This document shows, in pieces, positions 11,919 to 22,341 of a DNA stretch of 64,000 nucleotides. Position 1 is the first letter of the stretch; each line of letters starts with the position of its first letter. The position numbers and the translations under genes were made by a program. Below the pieces are notes generated by a model, which saw only the letters and a program-made list of their open reading frames with translations, had not been told where the DNA came from and ran no database searches. This DNA comes from Phytopythium helicoides (lineage: Eukaryota > Oomycota > Peronosporomycetes > Pythiales > Pythiaceae), in contig JANFNE010000011.1 of NCBI GenBank assembly GCA_024867545.1, forward strand, positions 1,054,001 through 1,118,000, read 5' to 3'.

Positions 11919-13174
11919 TCATGACGTGTAGACGCGGACGATCGAGTGCACGCGGGTGCGGCAAATGGGACACTGCTTGGGCGACTTGGCCGTGGCCGCT
12001 CGTAGGCATGGGTAGCAGGCGACCAGGTGGCCGCAGGGCGTGCAGATCGCGTTCCGAGGCGCGCTGGTGCAGATTACGCACTTGCTCTGGTCGTCGTCGA
12101 CGTCCGAAAACCGCGGTGTCCCTCGGACAGTGTCGGTGATCCAGCGCAAAGCTGGGATTGCCTTGAAGTCGGTCCGCCAAGTGGAGACCACCGGCTCGAG
12201 CTCTTGTGCTGACTCGTCAAGGATGCAATCCACGCTTCTCGCTCTTTAGCACTGTCGGCGGCGAACAGGAGCTCGCAGATCTTGACGTGTCCTTGGCTGA
12301 GCGTCTTTCCCGAGACGCGATCCCGAGAGTACCGATGGTTCTTGAGGTTCTGGTAGATCGCGGGTCGGTCGAGTCGGAACCTCCAGCTACCTCTCTGGTT
12401 GTCCGTGCTCGCTTCGGTGTTGCCCTCGATCATAACAGCGGAAGCCGCGTCGACCAGCACAACAGCACTCGGGCGAGCGTCCATTGGCGACCGGAAGAGA
12501 CAGAGCTCCATCGACGATCCATGGGCGTCGCAAGCCATCTGCACACCCCACCACCGCTTGTTGGAGCCATCGCTTTTCCTCACACTCAGCCAGCCCGAGT
12601 GGATCTTCATGACGGCCGAGAGCGCCTTGGCAGCGTCTGCTCGGCCGCATCGCCGTGCGATATCGATCGCCATCAATCCGTCCGAGTTCATGGCGTACAC
12701 ATCTGCGCCAGCAGCGAGTAGCAGCTCGGTCGCCAACGCGTCCGAGCTCTGCGCTGCGAAGTGGAGTGCCGTGTTGTTCGTGTGAGTGTCGGCGACGTGT
12801 ACGTCGGCGCCAAAATCCAGTAGCGTCCGCACGGTCTCGGCTCCAGCGCGGTCCTTCGCGGCCGCCATGAGCGCGGTCGTGCCTTTCACAGGGTGGAGAG
12901 CGTTGACGTCGAGCGTTGGGTCGGCCTTCAGCAGAGCGAAGGCGAGCAGGAAGTCGCCGCGGTCGCATGCGCGAAACAGCGAGAGCGGGTCGCTGGGTCT
13001 GCGGCGCTTGGTCACCTCGCTGTGCGCGTGGCTCGAGCCGTAGACGAGCGCTGACTGCTGCAGTCCTAGCATAGGTCGAATACGTCTGAAGTGGCGGCGC
13101 GACTGCGGAAGAAGGAGAGTGCGACGCTGGTGCGGTGCCGCGGCCTGAGGCTGTAGTCTGTCGCGATGTATCAC
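11919..13174 (-). CDS. Ankyrin-PH-RING protein, cluster copy 3 (short form)
   Basis: Ankyrin repeats (KGTTALMAAAKDRAG; NNTALHFAAQSSD; GLMAIDIARRCGR), a PH-like domain (HSGWLSVRKSDGSNKRWWGV ... EREAWIASL) and a RING (CVIC...CTPCGHLVACYPC...CPICRTRV) ending VRVYTS. Two in-frame ATGs are possible: 13172-13174 and 13070-13072 (MLGLQQSALVYGSS); I cannot choose between them. The linker between PH and RING is only about 60 residues, much shorter than in copies 1, 2 and 4. One frame break near 12225, right after WIASLTS. About 415 residues. Confidence 0.83.
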
Positions 13175-13534
13175 AGAGGCGAATGATATCTCAATGAGCT
13201 GGCGGCTGGGAGCGTAGCTTTGAGCTGGCGTGCCAGTCCACCCACGCCTCTAGCGGCGGTTCCAGCGACGGCAGCACTGCAACGCGGCACCGCAGGCGAG
13301 ACATGCGCTGCCGCTTGCGCAGCTCGTGTCTCTGTGGATTCGTCTACCACATGTCCGGTGTCGTCCTCATGAACCCGATGAGTCCGTCAAGGGGCGGACT
13401 CAACACCGCAATGGACCAATCATCTCCATGTCTTTGCGAGCACCAGAGGTGTGTGAATGATCGAGACTTCAACGCCGCACAGACGAATCGCGATGAAATG
13501 TTTCAAGATTCATGTACTTATCACGGAGACCTAC
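13175..13534. other. Spacer between cluster copies 3 and 4
   Basis: 360 bp; no gene seen. Confidence 0.5.
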
Positions 13535-14935
13535 TCAGCAATCGTAGATTCGGACGACGGTGTCGACGTGCGCGCGACAAATCGGGCACTCACCCGAAGC
13601 CTGCACAATAGCCTGGAGGCACAGAAAGCAACCGGCGATGTGACCGCACGGAACGCAGATCGCGTCGCGGGATGCGTCCATGCAGACGACGCAGTCCCTG
13701 CATGCTTGTTCTCCCGGTCGAGCAAAGTCGGTGCCTCGAGGACTCTCGCCAGCTGCGCGCGCCGCACGTGCTGAGTTATTTGGTGTGCTAGCTGGCGGAA
13801 ACAGCTCGTTGTAATCGTCATCTTCCAAAAATGTTGGGGCGGATGCGCGTGATGATAAATGCTCTCCACGTGGCTGTGATGGTGACGACGGCTTCGGACT
13901 TAGATCCGGTGCGGAGGAGCGGCGCATGGCTTCTCTTGGAACCTCGACGGTTGTCATAGTAGTTTCCTCCAACGGAGGCATAGAGGCACTGAAGGACGCG
14001 GGTCGCACACGTGGGCTCATGCTCTGGGAGAATGTCTCCTCGACGGGAATCACCGTCACCGCGAGAGGAACGTCTCCAAAGTTGCCTCTCGCACTTGGGA
14101 ACAGCTCCACTTGTCTCCCCTCAAGCACTCGCGTCCACGCATCGACATCTTCTTCCGTGTCTGCTGAGAACACATAGTCCATCGACAGCACCGTTCCGTA
14201 AGCTTGTGTCCTCCCGTTGGTTGGGTTTCTGCGGAAGCGCTGGCGACGGATCCTCTGGTACCGCACGGGCGTGTTCACCTTGAAAGCGTTCGCGCGGTTC
14301 ATCCACGCTGAGTGGCCCTCCGCCTCTGCCGAGTACGGCATCGCGAGCGTCGGCGCGTCTACTTGCAGCACGTACTCTGGCTGCGGGTGCTCTGGGTCCT
14401 GGAACACGCTCATCTCGACGATCGACCGTTCGGGGTCGCACGCCTCCATGACGCACCAGCGGCGCCTCCAGACCGGAAGGATCGCCTGCGAGCGGATGCT
14501 CAGCCAGCCGCTGTACACCGCCACCGCGGCCGTCAGCACCCTGGCCGCCTCCTTCCTCCCGCGGATCCGCGCCACGTCGAGCGGCGTGTGGCCGCTCCGG
14601 TTGAGCGCGAAGGGGCTGGCGCCGGCATGCAGCAGGTAGTCAATCTGCGTGACGCGGTTCGCGTACGCCGCGTGGTGCAGCGCCGTGGCAGCGCGCTTGG
14701 TCTGGTCAACCAGCGTCGCGTCCGCGCCGTACTCGAGCAGCACCTGCAGCGCCGGGGCGCCAGAGCGCTTTGCGGCCGCCGCCATCAGCGGCGTCGTGCC
14801 CGTCAGCGGGTTGAAGCAGTTGACGAGCGCCTGTGGGTCGCGCGCGGAGCTCAGCACGCCGCGCAGCTTGCCGAAGTCGCCGCTGCGCGCCGCTTTCCAC
14901 ACGGCGCGCTCGTCCCTGGGCGCTCGCACGCGCAT
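13535..14935 (-). CDS. Ankyrin-PH-RING protein, cluster copy 4 (intact)
   Basis: An uninterrupted 466-residue frame from ATG 14933-14935 (MRVRAPRDERAVWKAARSGD). Three ankyrin repeats (GTTPLMAAAAKRSG; ATALHHAAYANR; GHTPLDVARIRGRK), a PH-like domain (YSGWLSIRSQ...WRRRWCVMEAC ... DVDAWTRVLEG), a Ser/Pro-rich linker, and a RING (CVVC...CVPCGHIAGCFLC...CPICRAHV) ending RIYDC. This is the only frame-clean member and the best reference for the family's architecture. It lies upstream-most on the minus strand in the four-gene array and precedes the EF2 gene on the same strand. Confidence 0.9.
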   Translation of the reverse strand: MRVRAPRDERAVWKAARSGDFGKLRGVLSSARDPQALVNCFNPLTGTTPLMAAAAKRSGAPALQVLLEYGADATLVDQTKRAATALHHAAYANRVTQIDYLLHAGASPFALNRSGHTPLDVARIRGRKEAARVLTAAVAVYSGWLSIRSQAILPVWRRRWCVMEACDPERSIVEMSVFQDPEHPQPEYVLQVDAPTLAMPYSAEAEGHSAWMNRANAFKVNTPVRYQRIRRQRFRRNPTNGRTQAYGTVLSMDYVFSADTEEDVDAWTRVLEGRQVELFPSARGNFGDVPLAVTVIPVEETFSQSMSPRVRPASFSASMPPLEETTMTTVEVPREAMRRSSAPDLSPKPSSPSQPRGEHLSSRASAPTFLEDDDYNELFPPASTPNNSARAARAAGESPRGTDFARPGEQACRDCVVCMDASRDAICVPCGHIAGCFLCLQAIVQASGECPICRAHVDTVVRIYDC

Positions 14936-15390
14936 GGCCGACGGGTGGAGACCGATGTGGTCGAGAGGTGGAGAGATGGGGAATGGACCCAGAAAAGAGA
15001 AACACGGCGAGGAATGTTGGTGGATCTTGGGGATCTATATCATTGCGTTTGTGCATTTCATGTGGATGTGTAGTTACTTATGTTATTGCGAAAAATCCAC
15101 TTCAACGGCCAGCCAGCCTTCACTTCTTCGTCATCGTCGAGCCAGCATGATGTGATAGGCAACACCGGGGAGTTGCGTATCGTCACTTGATGCATTGCAA
15201 ATGAACAATGATGGAAACGACTTTAGCGACGAGGAGTATATGAAAATGCGATGCACGCTTCTTTCGGAGTTAAACCGCGCAGAGAACAAACTCTACATCC
15301 AACAGGTTCCAACTAGAGCAGCAAGCCGCGATATGGAGCGCGTCGCGCACAGGTTTAGCGCGCTCCTTTTCACGAATTGAGGCTGCCAGT
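14936..15390. other. Spacer between cluster copy 4 and EF2
   Basis: 455 bp. A 60-codon + strand frame starting at ATG 15201 is present, but nothing about it looks like a known protein, so it is not called. Confidence 0.5.
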
Positions 15391-17983
15391 TTAGAGCTTG
15401 TCGTAGAAGCGGTCGAGAGGGGGCACCTCCGGCGCCAGACCCTTGCGGACACGCACGCCGTTCACCAGCTTGCCCGACATGGAGTTAGCGTCCGTCGGGT
15501 CACCGGCGACCACCTGGTAGTGGTCGAACAGCATCTGCGGGAAGGCCTTGCCACCCGTGCTCTGGCGAAGGTCGGCCGTGAAACCGAACGACTCGTTGAC
15601 GGGCAGGTACGCCTTCAGCTGCATCATCGGGGTACCCGGGCGCTGCTCCTCAGCGAACACGTGGCCACGGCGGCGGGTGAGCACACCGTAGCAGCCGCCC
15701 ATAGCGTCCTGCGGGCACTGGATGTCCACAAGGAAGATAGGCTCCATGAGGGCCGGGGCCGACGTCAGCTGGCACGCGTACACGACACGGCGCGTCGTCG
15801 GCAGGATCTGGCCCATACCACGATGGATGGCATCGGCGTGGAGCACCACGTCGAGCAGGTTCACGCGCATACCACGCACGATCTCCTCGCAGAGCACACC
15901 GTCCTTGGTGGCCCAGTTGAAGCCGCCGAGAACCGACTCCTTAATCTCGTTCAGGTACGACACACCCTTGGTCTGGTCGACGAAGAGGTTGGGTCCGTTG
16001 CCGTCCGGGCCGTAGCCCCAGATCTTACGGGCGTCCGTCACGTCCCAGCCGTGGTTGTCGGCCAGGTAACGGGCACGAAGCTTCAGGTCGTGGCGGGGGT
16101 CGACCTCGGCCTTGCCCTCGTCGATCTCATTCGTCAGCTCATCGCCGAGCGGACCGGCAACGCAGAACAGACGGTTGTGCTTGTTCGGCGACTTCGACAG
16201 GCACGTCTTCTCCGACTCACCCGTGATCGTCTCACGGTAAGCCACAACGGGCTCCGAGATCTTGACCTCCGTGCCCATGAACTCCTCCTGCAGGTCCTTC
16301 AGGCAAATCTCCAGGTGGAGCTCACCGGCACCGGCAATAATGTGCTCACCCGACTCCTCGGTGTAGCACAGAACCATGGGGTCCGACTTGGCAAGACGCT
16401 TCATGCCCTCAACAAGCTTGGGCAGGTCCGAGGCAGTCTTGGGCTCGACGGCGACACGCACGACCGGCGACACCGAGAACTTCATGGTACGGATGGTGTG
16501 GCCCGTCTCCGACGTCGTGATGGTACCCGACTTCAGCAGGTACTGGTCGACACCGACGAGACCGCACGTGTTACCGGCCGGAATGTCGGGGGTCTGCTCG
16601 ACGTAGCGGCCCATCATGATGACCGTACGCTGGATGTTCTTCACCCACAGGTCGGTCTTCTTGCCCGGCACGTAGTTGGGGCCGAGGAGGCGGACCTTCT
16701 GGCCCGTGGCGATCTTACCGGCGAACACACGGCCGAAGGCGTAGAAGCGGCCCTTGTCCGAGGTCGGCACCATCTTCGACACGTACATGACGAGCGGGCC
16801 GTTGACGTCGCACTTGCGGATGGCGTTGGCGCACTCGTCGTCGAGCGGGCCGTCGTACAGCGTGTCAACACGGTACTTCTGGGCCGTCACGGGGGACGGC
16901 AGGTGGACGACGATCATCTCAAGGACGGCGTCGGCGGCCGGCAGCCAGCGCTGCATAACGCGCTTGAGGAGCGGCTTGCCCGTCAGCTCCTTCTCGTCCG
17001 ACTTGAGCTCAACGCCCACAGCCTTCATCATCTTCTCGAACTTCTGCTTCTTGTCGTTCATGATGGCGTCGAACATCTTGATGATGGGGTCCATGATGAA
17101 CTGAGCGAAGGCACGCTTGAGGGTACCGGCGGCGTTGTTCTTGCTGGTCCACTTCTTGTTGTCAGCGTCGAAGTACCAGTCGCCCCAGAGCTTCTGCATC
17201 ATCTTCGACTCCTCAATGCCGAACTTCTTCGAGTACAGGCGGGCGAACTTCTTGAGCGTGAAACCCCACTGGTGGAGACCCGAGCCGAAGGCGACCGTAC
17301 CCTTCTCCGGGTAAACCTGGACGTCGCCGAGCTTCTCGTCGAAGTAGGTGGCGATGACGACGTTGACCGTCTCAATGGCACGCGAGAACGACTGGTAGCA
17401 GTCCTCAGGCTCAAGGTGCAGCTCGAGCAGGGCACGGTCGACCTTGTTGACCATGAGCACGGGCTTGACACGCTCGCTGATGGCCTGGCGCAGCACCGTC
17501 TCGGTCTGCACGCACACACCCTCAATGCAGTCGACGACGACAAGGGCACCGTCCGTGACACGCAGAGCGGCCGTCACCTCCGACGAGAAGTCAACGTGAC
17601 CAGGCGAGTCGATGAGGTTGATGAGGTACGAGTTCTTGGAGATGACGACGTCCGTGGCAGCGGCCTCCGCGGCGGCGGCCTCCTCCTCAGTCTCCTTGGC
17701 GATGGCGGCAGGCCGTGGCCTGCTCACCGGCGTCCATGTCGTACTCGAAGAACATGGAGATACCCGTGGACTTGATGGTAATGCAGCGCTCCTGCTCGTC
17801 GGCGCGCGTGTCCGTGAAGCGGGCCTCACCGGCGTGCTTGGCCGAGATAATACCGGCCTTGGACACGAGCGAGTCCGTGAGCGTCGACTTACCGTGGTCG
17901 ACGTGGGCGATCACCGACATGTTACGAATGTTCTTCGTGTAGTCCATGATCTCGCGCATCTGGTCGACCGTGAAGTTCACCAT
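15391..17983 (-). CDS. EEF2: Translation elongation factor 2
   Basis: ATG 17981-17983 ([14 protein letters not shown]). GTP-binding motifs: G1 AHVDHGKST (residues 26-34), G3 DSPGHVDF, G4 NKVD. Domain IV carries the diphthamide site H in DAIHRGMGQ, exactly 144 residues from the C-terminus as in human EF2 (H715 of 858). It moves tRNA and mRNA through the ribosome in the cytosol. An alanine/glutamate-rich insert ([12 protein letters not shown]) lies between the switch I region and the DSPGH motif. One extra base near 17713 (ACGGCC-T-GCCGCC) breaks the frame about 90 residues in; because EF2 is essential, this is most likely an assembly error. About 862 residues. No intron seen. Confidence 0.96.
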
Positions 17984-18300
17984 GGTGGCTGCGGGGGTGC
18001 GGGCGCTCGACGCGAGTCGAACAGCGGCGGGGGGGCGAGCGGGGATTCCTGTCGGGGGCGGGGCGGTCGGCCGGTCTCCTTGCCTCTGGGTGCTACTGGC
18101 TCGTAGTATCCAAAAGAAGAAATGAAGCTCGCCGCCTCGAGAAAGGCGGCGGCGAGAGAGAAAAGAGGGCGAAACGAGTGGAGCACACGCGTTGGGCGGA
18201 GGCAATCACACTCGCGCCCACTATGCACCATACAATCCACCAGTCAACGCGAGGTGCAACCTCCGCGGATCGCAGCGCAGCCTTCCAAGGTTTTTTGATA
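17984..18300 (-). promoter_or_regulatory. EF2 upstream region
   Basis: Sequence directly 5' of the EF2 start, GC-rich near the gene. It should contain the promoter of a highly expressed gene. No motif is claimed. Confidence 0.4.
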
Positions 18301-18699
18301 AAACCGTGCGGATTGCGTAGTGTGTGTTGTGGTCAATGATGGTTCGGAAGGCGACGCGAGCGTTCCCGGCGGCCTGAGCTCGGTTCATATAGGGGTGTTG
18401 AGGTGGCGGTGGCAGGGAGAGCAGCATGAGCCCGAAGGCGTCTACAGTACATGACGGGGCGTGCACTGCAGCAAGCAGCGGCGGCGGCTCGCTCGTTGGC
18501 CGCTTGGATACCAATTCGATGGTGGTCAACGGACCGCCGCGCCGGACACAATAGTTGGCGACAGTGTTACGCCTTGTATCATGCGCACCTGCGAGATTCA
18601 ACAAGGGAAGATACCCATCAACATGGACATGCGCCGCCGGACCGCCTTGCAGCGGATACGCGATGGGGAGGAGGGAGGGGAGCGAGCAAGGATGAAGCG

Positions 18700-19860
18700 G
18701 GCTGGGTGACTGCCAGGTTGGCTGGCAGCCACACATTCACGGCCTGCTGTGGACCGATGGAGCGGCAGTCATTGCGCATTTGGCTTCCAGAGGGGCGAGC
18801 GCCAAAGCTCCGCATCAACGACGAGGTCTCCAGCCAGGTGACGTCAATCAGGGCGACGATGGAAGTTCTTCGTCGCGGCACGCCAAACTGATTTTCGTGC
18901 CGCGCGAATGCGCTGCATGTTGACGTTTCCCGAAGTGCCCAACTTCTACGCCACGCTGGGATGGCCGAGGTGGAGGCTGGTGAATCGCATGCTTGTGGCA
19001 GCCGAGAAGAAGATCTGCGCCAGTACGAGGTCATTCGCTGACGTCTCCACGGTGTCTTTAACTCCTGAGCACCTTGGAACGCTGCACTTTTGATCTACAA
19101 GTATGGCGCGAGCTGTCCTTGATGATGTTACTGCAGATCGATGGAGAACGGCAAAGGCAACGCCCGCCCGAGGCGTCTTTCGGTGCATGCAAGCCTAGTG
19201 ATGGGGGTGATGCTCTACTCTAGTCTGTTGCAACGATCTCTTCGCTGGGTGTTTCATGTCGAATCATTTGCGCCGCGCATTCTAGCTGCTGGCTGCACCC
19301 TGTCACGACAAGCCCCGTTGTTGCCGATCGACTCACTATGGTCTCACCGCGTTACCTTCTTCCCTGCCGTCCGCGTAAGTTTGTCGTCGCCAACGAACGC
19401 ACGCAAAAGCCATGACGGCTGGCTGGACACACCATCTCAGGTGCGAGCTGTGTTAAAGGAGGACGCGGGACCATGGGCAAATATGGTCTTCACGACGGCA
19501 ACTCACCGATATCAACTCGATGCTTTGGGTTGGCCTCTGCTTGCCGGCAAGAGTCGCACCAGTTTGTATGTTCTCTGCTGCATTGCAAGCCTTCTCCTCT
19601 TCCTCGTGTCGACCATCAAATGTTGGAGCATCTACAGCTCATCTTACGCGGAGGTTGCGCATTGGTGGCCCTGCGTGAGCAAGCAGGAATTGTTCAGCTA
19701 TTGTCTAGAGTCCTCCGAAGTAAGCCGTCACTCCACGACTCGGTGATTCCAAGCTACAGGCTCCGTCATGATGGTGTCAAGTCAATCAAGTGCTGAATTT
19801 ATGGCGCTACGCTGCATGGAGCTGCTGGTCGTGATGCCAATGGGACGAGCATCTCAGCTA
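18700..19860 (+). pseudogene. Coding-like debris, possibly a decayed ankyrin-repeat gene
   Basis: No frame longer than about 200 codons looks real, but short protein-like phrases appear one after another on the + strand in shifting frames: AAVIAHLASRGASAKAP (about 18.76 kb), RSAQLLRHAGMAEVEAG (18.94), NAALLIYKYGASC (19.08), LEHLQLILRGGCALVALREQ (19.63) and GATLHGAAGRDANG (19.80). Several resemble ankyrin units. This may be a mutated relative of the neighbouring ankyrin cluster or an unrelated helical-repeat gene. It is a weak call from reading by eye. Confidence 0.25.
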
Positions 19861-20146
19861 GGGGGAAGCGCTGTACGTATATCAAATCAAATCCACAGAG
19901 GAAAGAGTAACCGGTTGGGCTGGTGCAAAACCATTTTTGTTGTATATGTTAGATGGAGCGTCTGCTCCGCCTTGCTCGCAGACTTCTATTCTCCCTCAAT
20001 AGCTTGCAAAACACGAGGAAAGGATCACACAGAGGAAAGGATCACACAGCCACCAGCGCCACAAGGGCGCGGTCACTGCTGCGCCTCCGTTTCGAGCCTG
20101 CGTCCTGCTTCGCACCCAAGGAAGATCACGACTCGCCGTCAGGAGC

Positions 20147-20578
20147 TTACACATACGAGCTCTGCGCCTGGCACTGCTTGTACTGGTCGAGGTAGAACTG
20201 GCACGCGCTGATGTCGTTCGAGTTGGTGTTGAGGCACTCGAGGAAGGCGCGCTGGTCGTTGCCGCACAGGTTCTGCTGCTGCTGCACCGGCTGCTGCGGC
20301 TGCATGGCGGGCGCGGCCTCCTGCGGCGCGTCCGAGCCCGAGAACGAGTTGGCCACGGCGCCCACGGCGCGGTGCGCGATCGCGCTACCCGTGCCGAAGG
20401 CCATACCCTGGGCCACCGTGCCCATGAGTCCGCTCATCATGCCGCCACCGCTCGACTGCTGCGGGGCCGGGGCCGGAGCCGAGCGCACCGGAGCGGGGGC
20501 CGGCGCCGGGCGGCGCTGCTGCGCGGGGGCGGGCGCGCGGCGGGCGGGGGCGGGGCGGGAGTTACGCGAGCGGCCCAT
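20147..20578 (-). CDS. CHCHD2/CHCHD10/Mix17-type twin CX9C protein
   Basis: A complete 143-residue frame from ATG 20576-20578. An Ala/Pro-rich basic N-terminus is followed by a Gly/Met-rich hydrophobic stretch (SSGGGMMSGLMGTVAQGMAF, ~residues 46-65), a Gln-rich linker, and a C-terminal CHCH domain with two CX9C pairs: CGNDQRAFLEC and CQFYLDQYKQC. Proteins of this family enter the mitochondrial intermembrane space through the Mia40 disulfide relay and support respiratory-chain organisation; that role is family knowledge. No frame break or intron. Confidence 0.92.
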   Translation of the reverse strand: MGRSRNSRPAPARRAPAPAQQRRPAPAPAPVRSAPAPAPQQSSGGGMMSGLMGTVAQGMAFGTGSAIAHRAVGAVANSFSGSDAPQEAAPAMQPQQPVQQQQNLCGNDQRAFLECLNTNSNDISACQFYLDQYKQCQAQSSYV

Positions 20579-22341
20579 GACTGTGAGAAAGGCTCGGCTT
20601 GGCTTGGCTTGGTTGCTTCTCGGCGGATTGCTTTTTGCGAAGTGGCCAACCCCCCGGAACCAAAAAAATCGAGACGTTCTAGAGCCAACCTGGTAAGCCC
20701 ACCTCTCTTCCTGAAAGTAATTACTACTTCAATTGTTAGACCATATTGTTGATAGACGTGTATCTGAGCCATGCGTGATTATATCCGTGAATAGTTTTTG
20801 TTTTGGGTGGGCTGCTTACTAATAGGGGTGGTGCATGTAGCGTTTGGTAAGGGGTGGAGGATAGCAATTTGCTGCCGAATCTCGCCTCCAACCACCATTC
20901 TGTTCGTGGAGCCAACATTCGAGCACTGCAAGCAGGCAATCGAGCTGCAAAGCGTCCTCGTGTCTGAGCATGCTCGGTGGCACTTGACTGAGCATGCTCG
21001 GTGCCACTTGACTTAGCATGCTCGGTGGCACTTGTCGATGCACTCGGCCATCGACATGGTTCAGTTGGAGTTGCGGGTACAACACCATATTCTGTACCGT
21101 GCATATCTCGCTCACTTGTTGGAGATTCTCTCAGAACGATGACACATATCTTGGCGCGGGATTACTTCGCAGTCTGTGATTGTTCTTGTGAGATTTCGAG
21201 ACGAGTTTGAAAGGGAAAAAAAAGTAACACCAGGTAGCCTCGCCTAAGTGATGTGGCAAGAAGATGCGCGAAATTGGCACGTTCTGGGATGTGCATGAAT
21301 AGGATAATTCTCCCTTTCGTTATCCATCGCTCTCACGGCAAAAAAATCGCCTTAACAAGTAGCAGATGAATGGCGCGTGGCTCACAACTCGCAAACAAAT
21401 AGGTCGCTCTATTCGACTTTGACGACTATGTTCAGTTCACGAGAAGGAACCACTGCTGATAACCAGGCGGGCGCTTGGGCAACGATACCGATATCACAAG
21501 TGCACCATGTTGCTTCAATATGGATAGCCCAAATGCCTACAACTTGGTAACTCTTGGCCGAGGCGCTCGCTCACCGCTTGAAAAAAAATGCCGAGTGCCT
21601 GCGGCTGAACAATCCCTGTCTTTGCATTTGTGTGTCGTTCCGCGATGCGGGTGCGCATCGAGTGCGAGCGATGACAAGGATGGCCAGTGGCCATTGGCCA
21701 CTGCCGACTTTGTCGGCCGTCACAACAAAATCAAAGTCACCCTCAGCATTCCTCGCGCGATGGCGCTCGGTCAGACCCCGACACGATCATCTCGATGTGC
21801 CGAAGAATCACACATTTCGCACTCGTACCGAAAATGGATGTGTGGCACCATTTTACCAGTACATGCATTTTGCACTCCTTTGAGCGTATCTACCAGACTC
21901 GCTCTCGCAGCAAGATCATGAGTTCCTGGGCGTTTCGCTCGGATACAGAATGATGCGTTCGATTCGGATCTTCCGATGAAAGAGATGCGCCGTCCCTGGC
22001 CGACGACGACCCACGGTGGCTTCGTGGCGTCAAATGGAATGGTGCCAGTGCGCGTGCAGCTTCTTGAGCGTGACGAGCACACGAACGCGACAATCGGTCA
22101 GCTGGTCGCGATGTTGAAGTCCTCGCTGCTTGGGAGTCCTCCTCCAAGTCGAGCCTTCGCCGCCCCAGTTGACAGTGTACCGCAGCAAGTACCCCCAAAT
22201 ACAGCGCCATCGCGTGAGGATAGCGCGTAGAGACGGCGGACCTCTTTACAGTTATCTGCCCGTTCAACGCGACGGTCGGCCGCTGCGAGCGCCAGCAGCG
22301 CAACTGGCAGCACAGCTGGGGCCGGAGCGGGCACTGCGCGC
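20579..22341. other. Intergenic region between CHCHD2-like and RBR genes
   Basis: Contains the CHCHD2-like promoter side, a 24-bp tandem repeat (20965-21036) and no convincing gene. An 84-codon + frame from ATG 21976 includes a natural-looking phrase (TNATIGQLVAMLKSSLLG) and is in the same frame as the RBR gene, separated by a stop at 22228-22230; a pyrimidine-rich CTCTTTACAG just downstream could be a splice acceptor. It may therefore be an upstream RBR exon, unproven. Confidence 0.4.
20965..21036. repeat. Three tandem copies of a 24-bp palindrome-bearing repeat
   Basis: Repeats start at 20965, 20989 and 21013. Each holds GAGCATGCTC (a perfect 10-bp palindrome; the third reads TAGCATGCTC) followed by GGTGG/CCACTTG. 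Confidence 0.9.

Noticed and set aside
15201..15380. A 60-codon + frame between copy 4 and EF2 (MNNDGNDFSDEEYMK).
   Set aside because: Short, lacks any family resemblance, and overlaps what should be the EF2 3' UTR.
15520..17775. A 751-codon + frame opposite the EF2 gene.
   Set aside because: It is a shadow of EF2 caused by GC-biased third positions; the minus frame carries every EF2 motif.
19141..19746. A 201-codon + frame at 19.1 kb.
   Set aside because: Composition is not protein-like across its length; kept only as part of the coding-like debris call.
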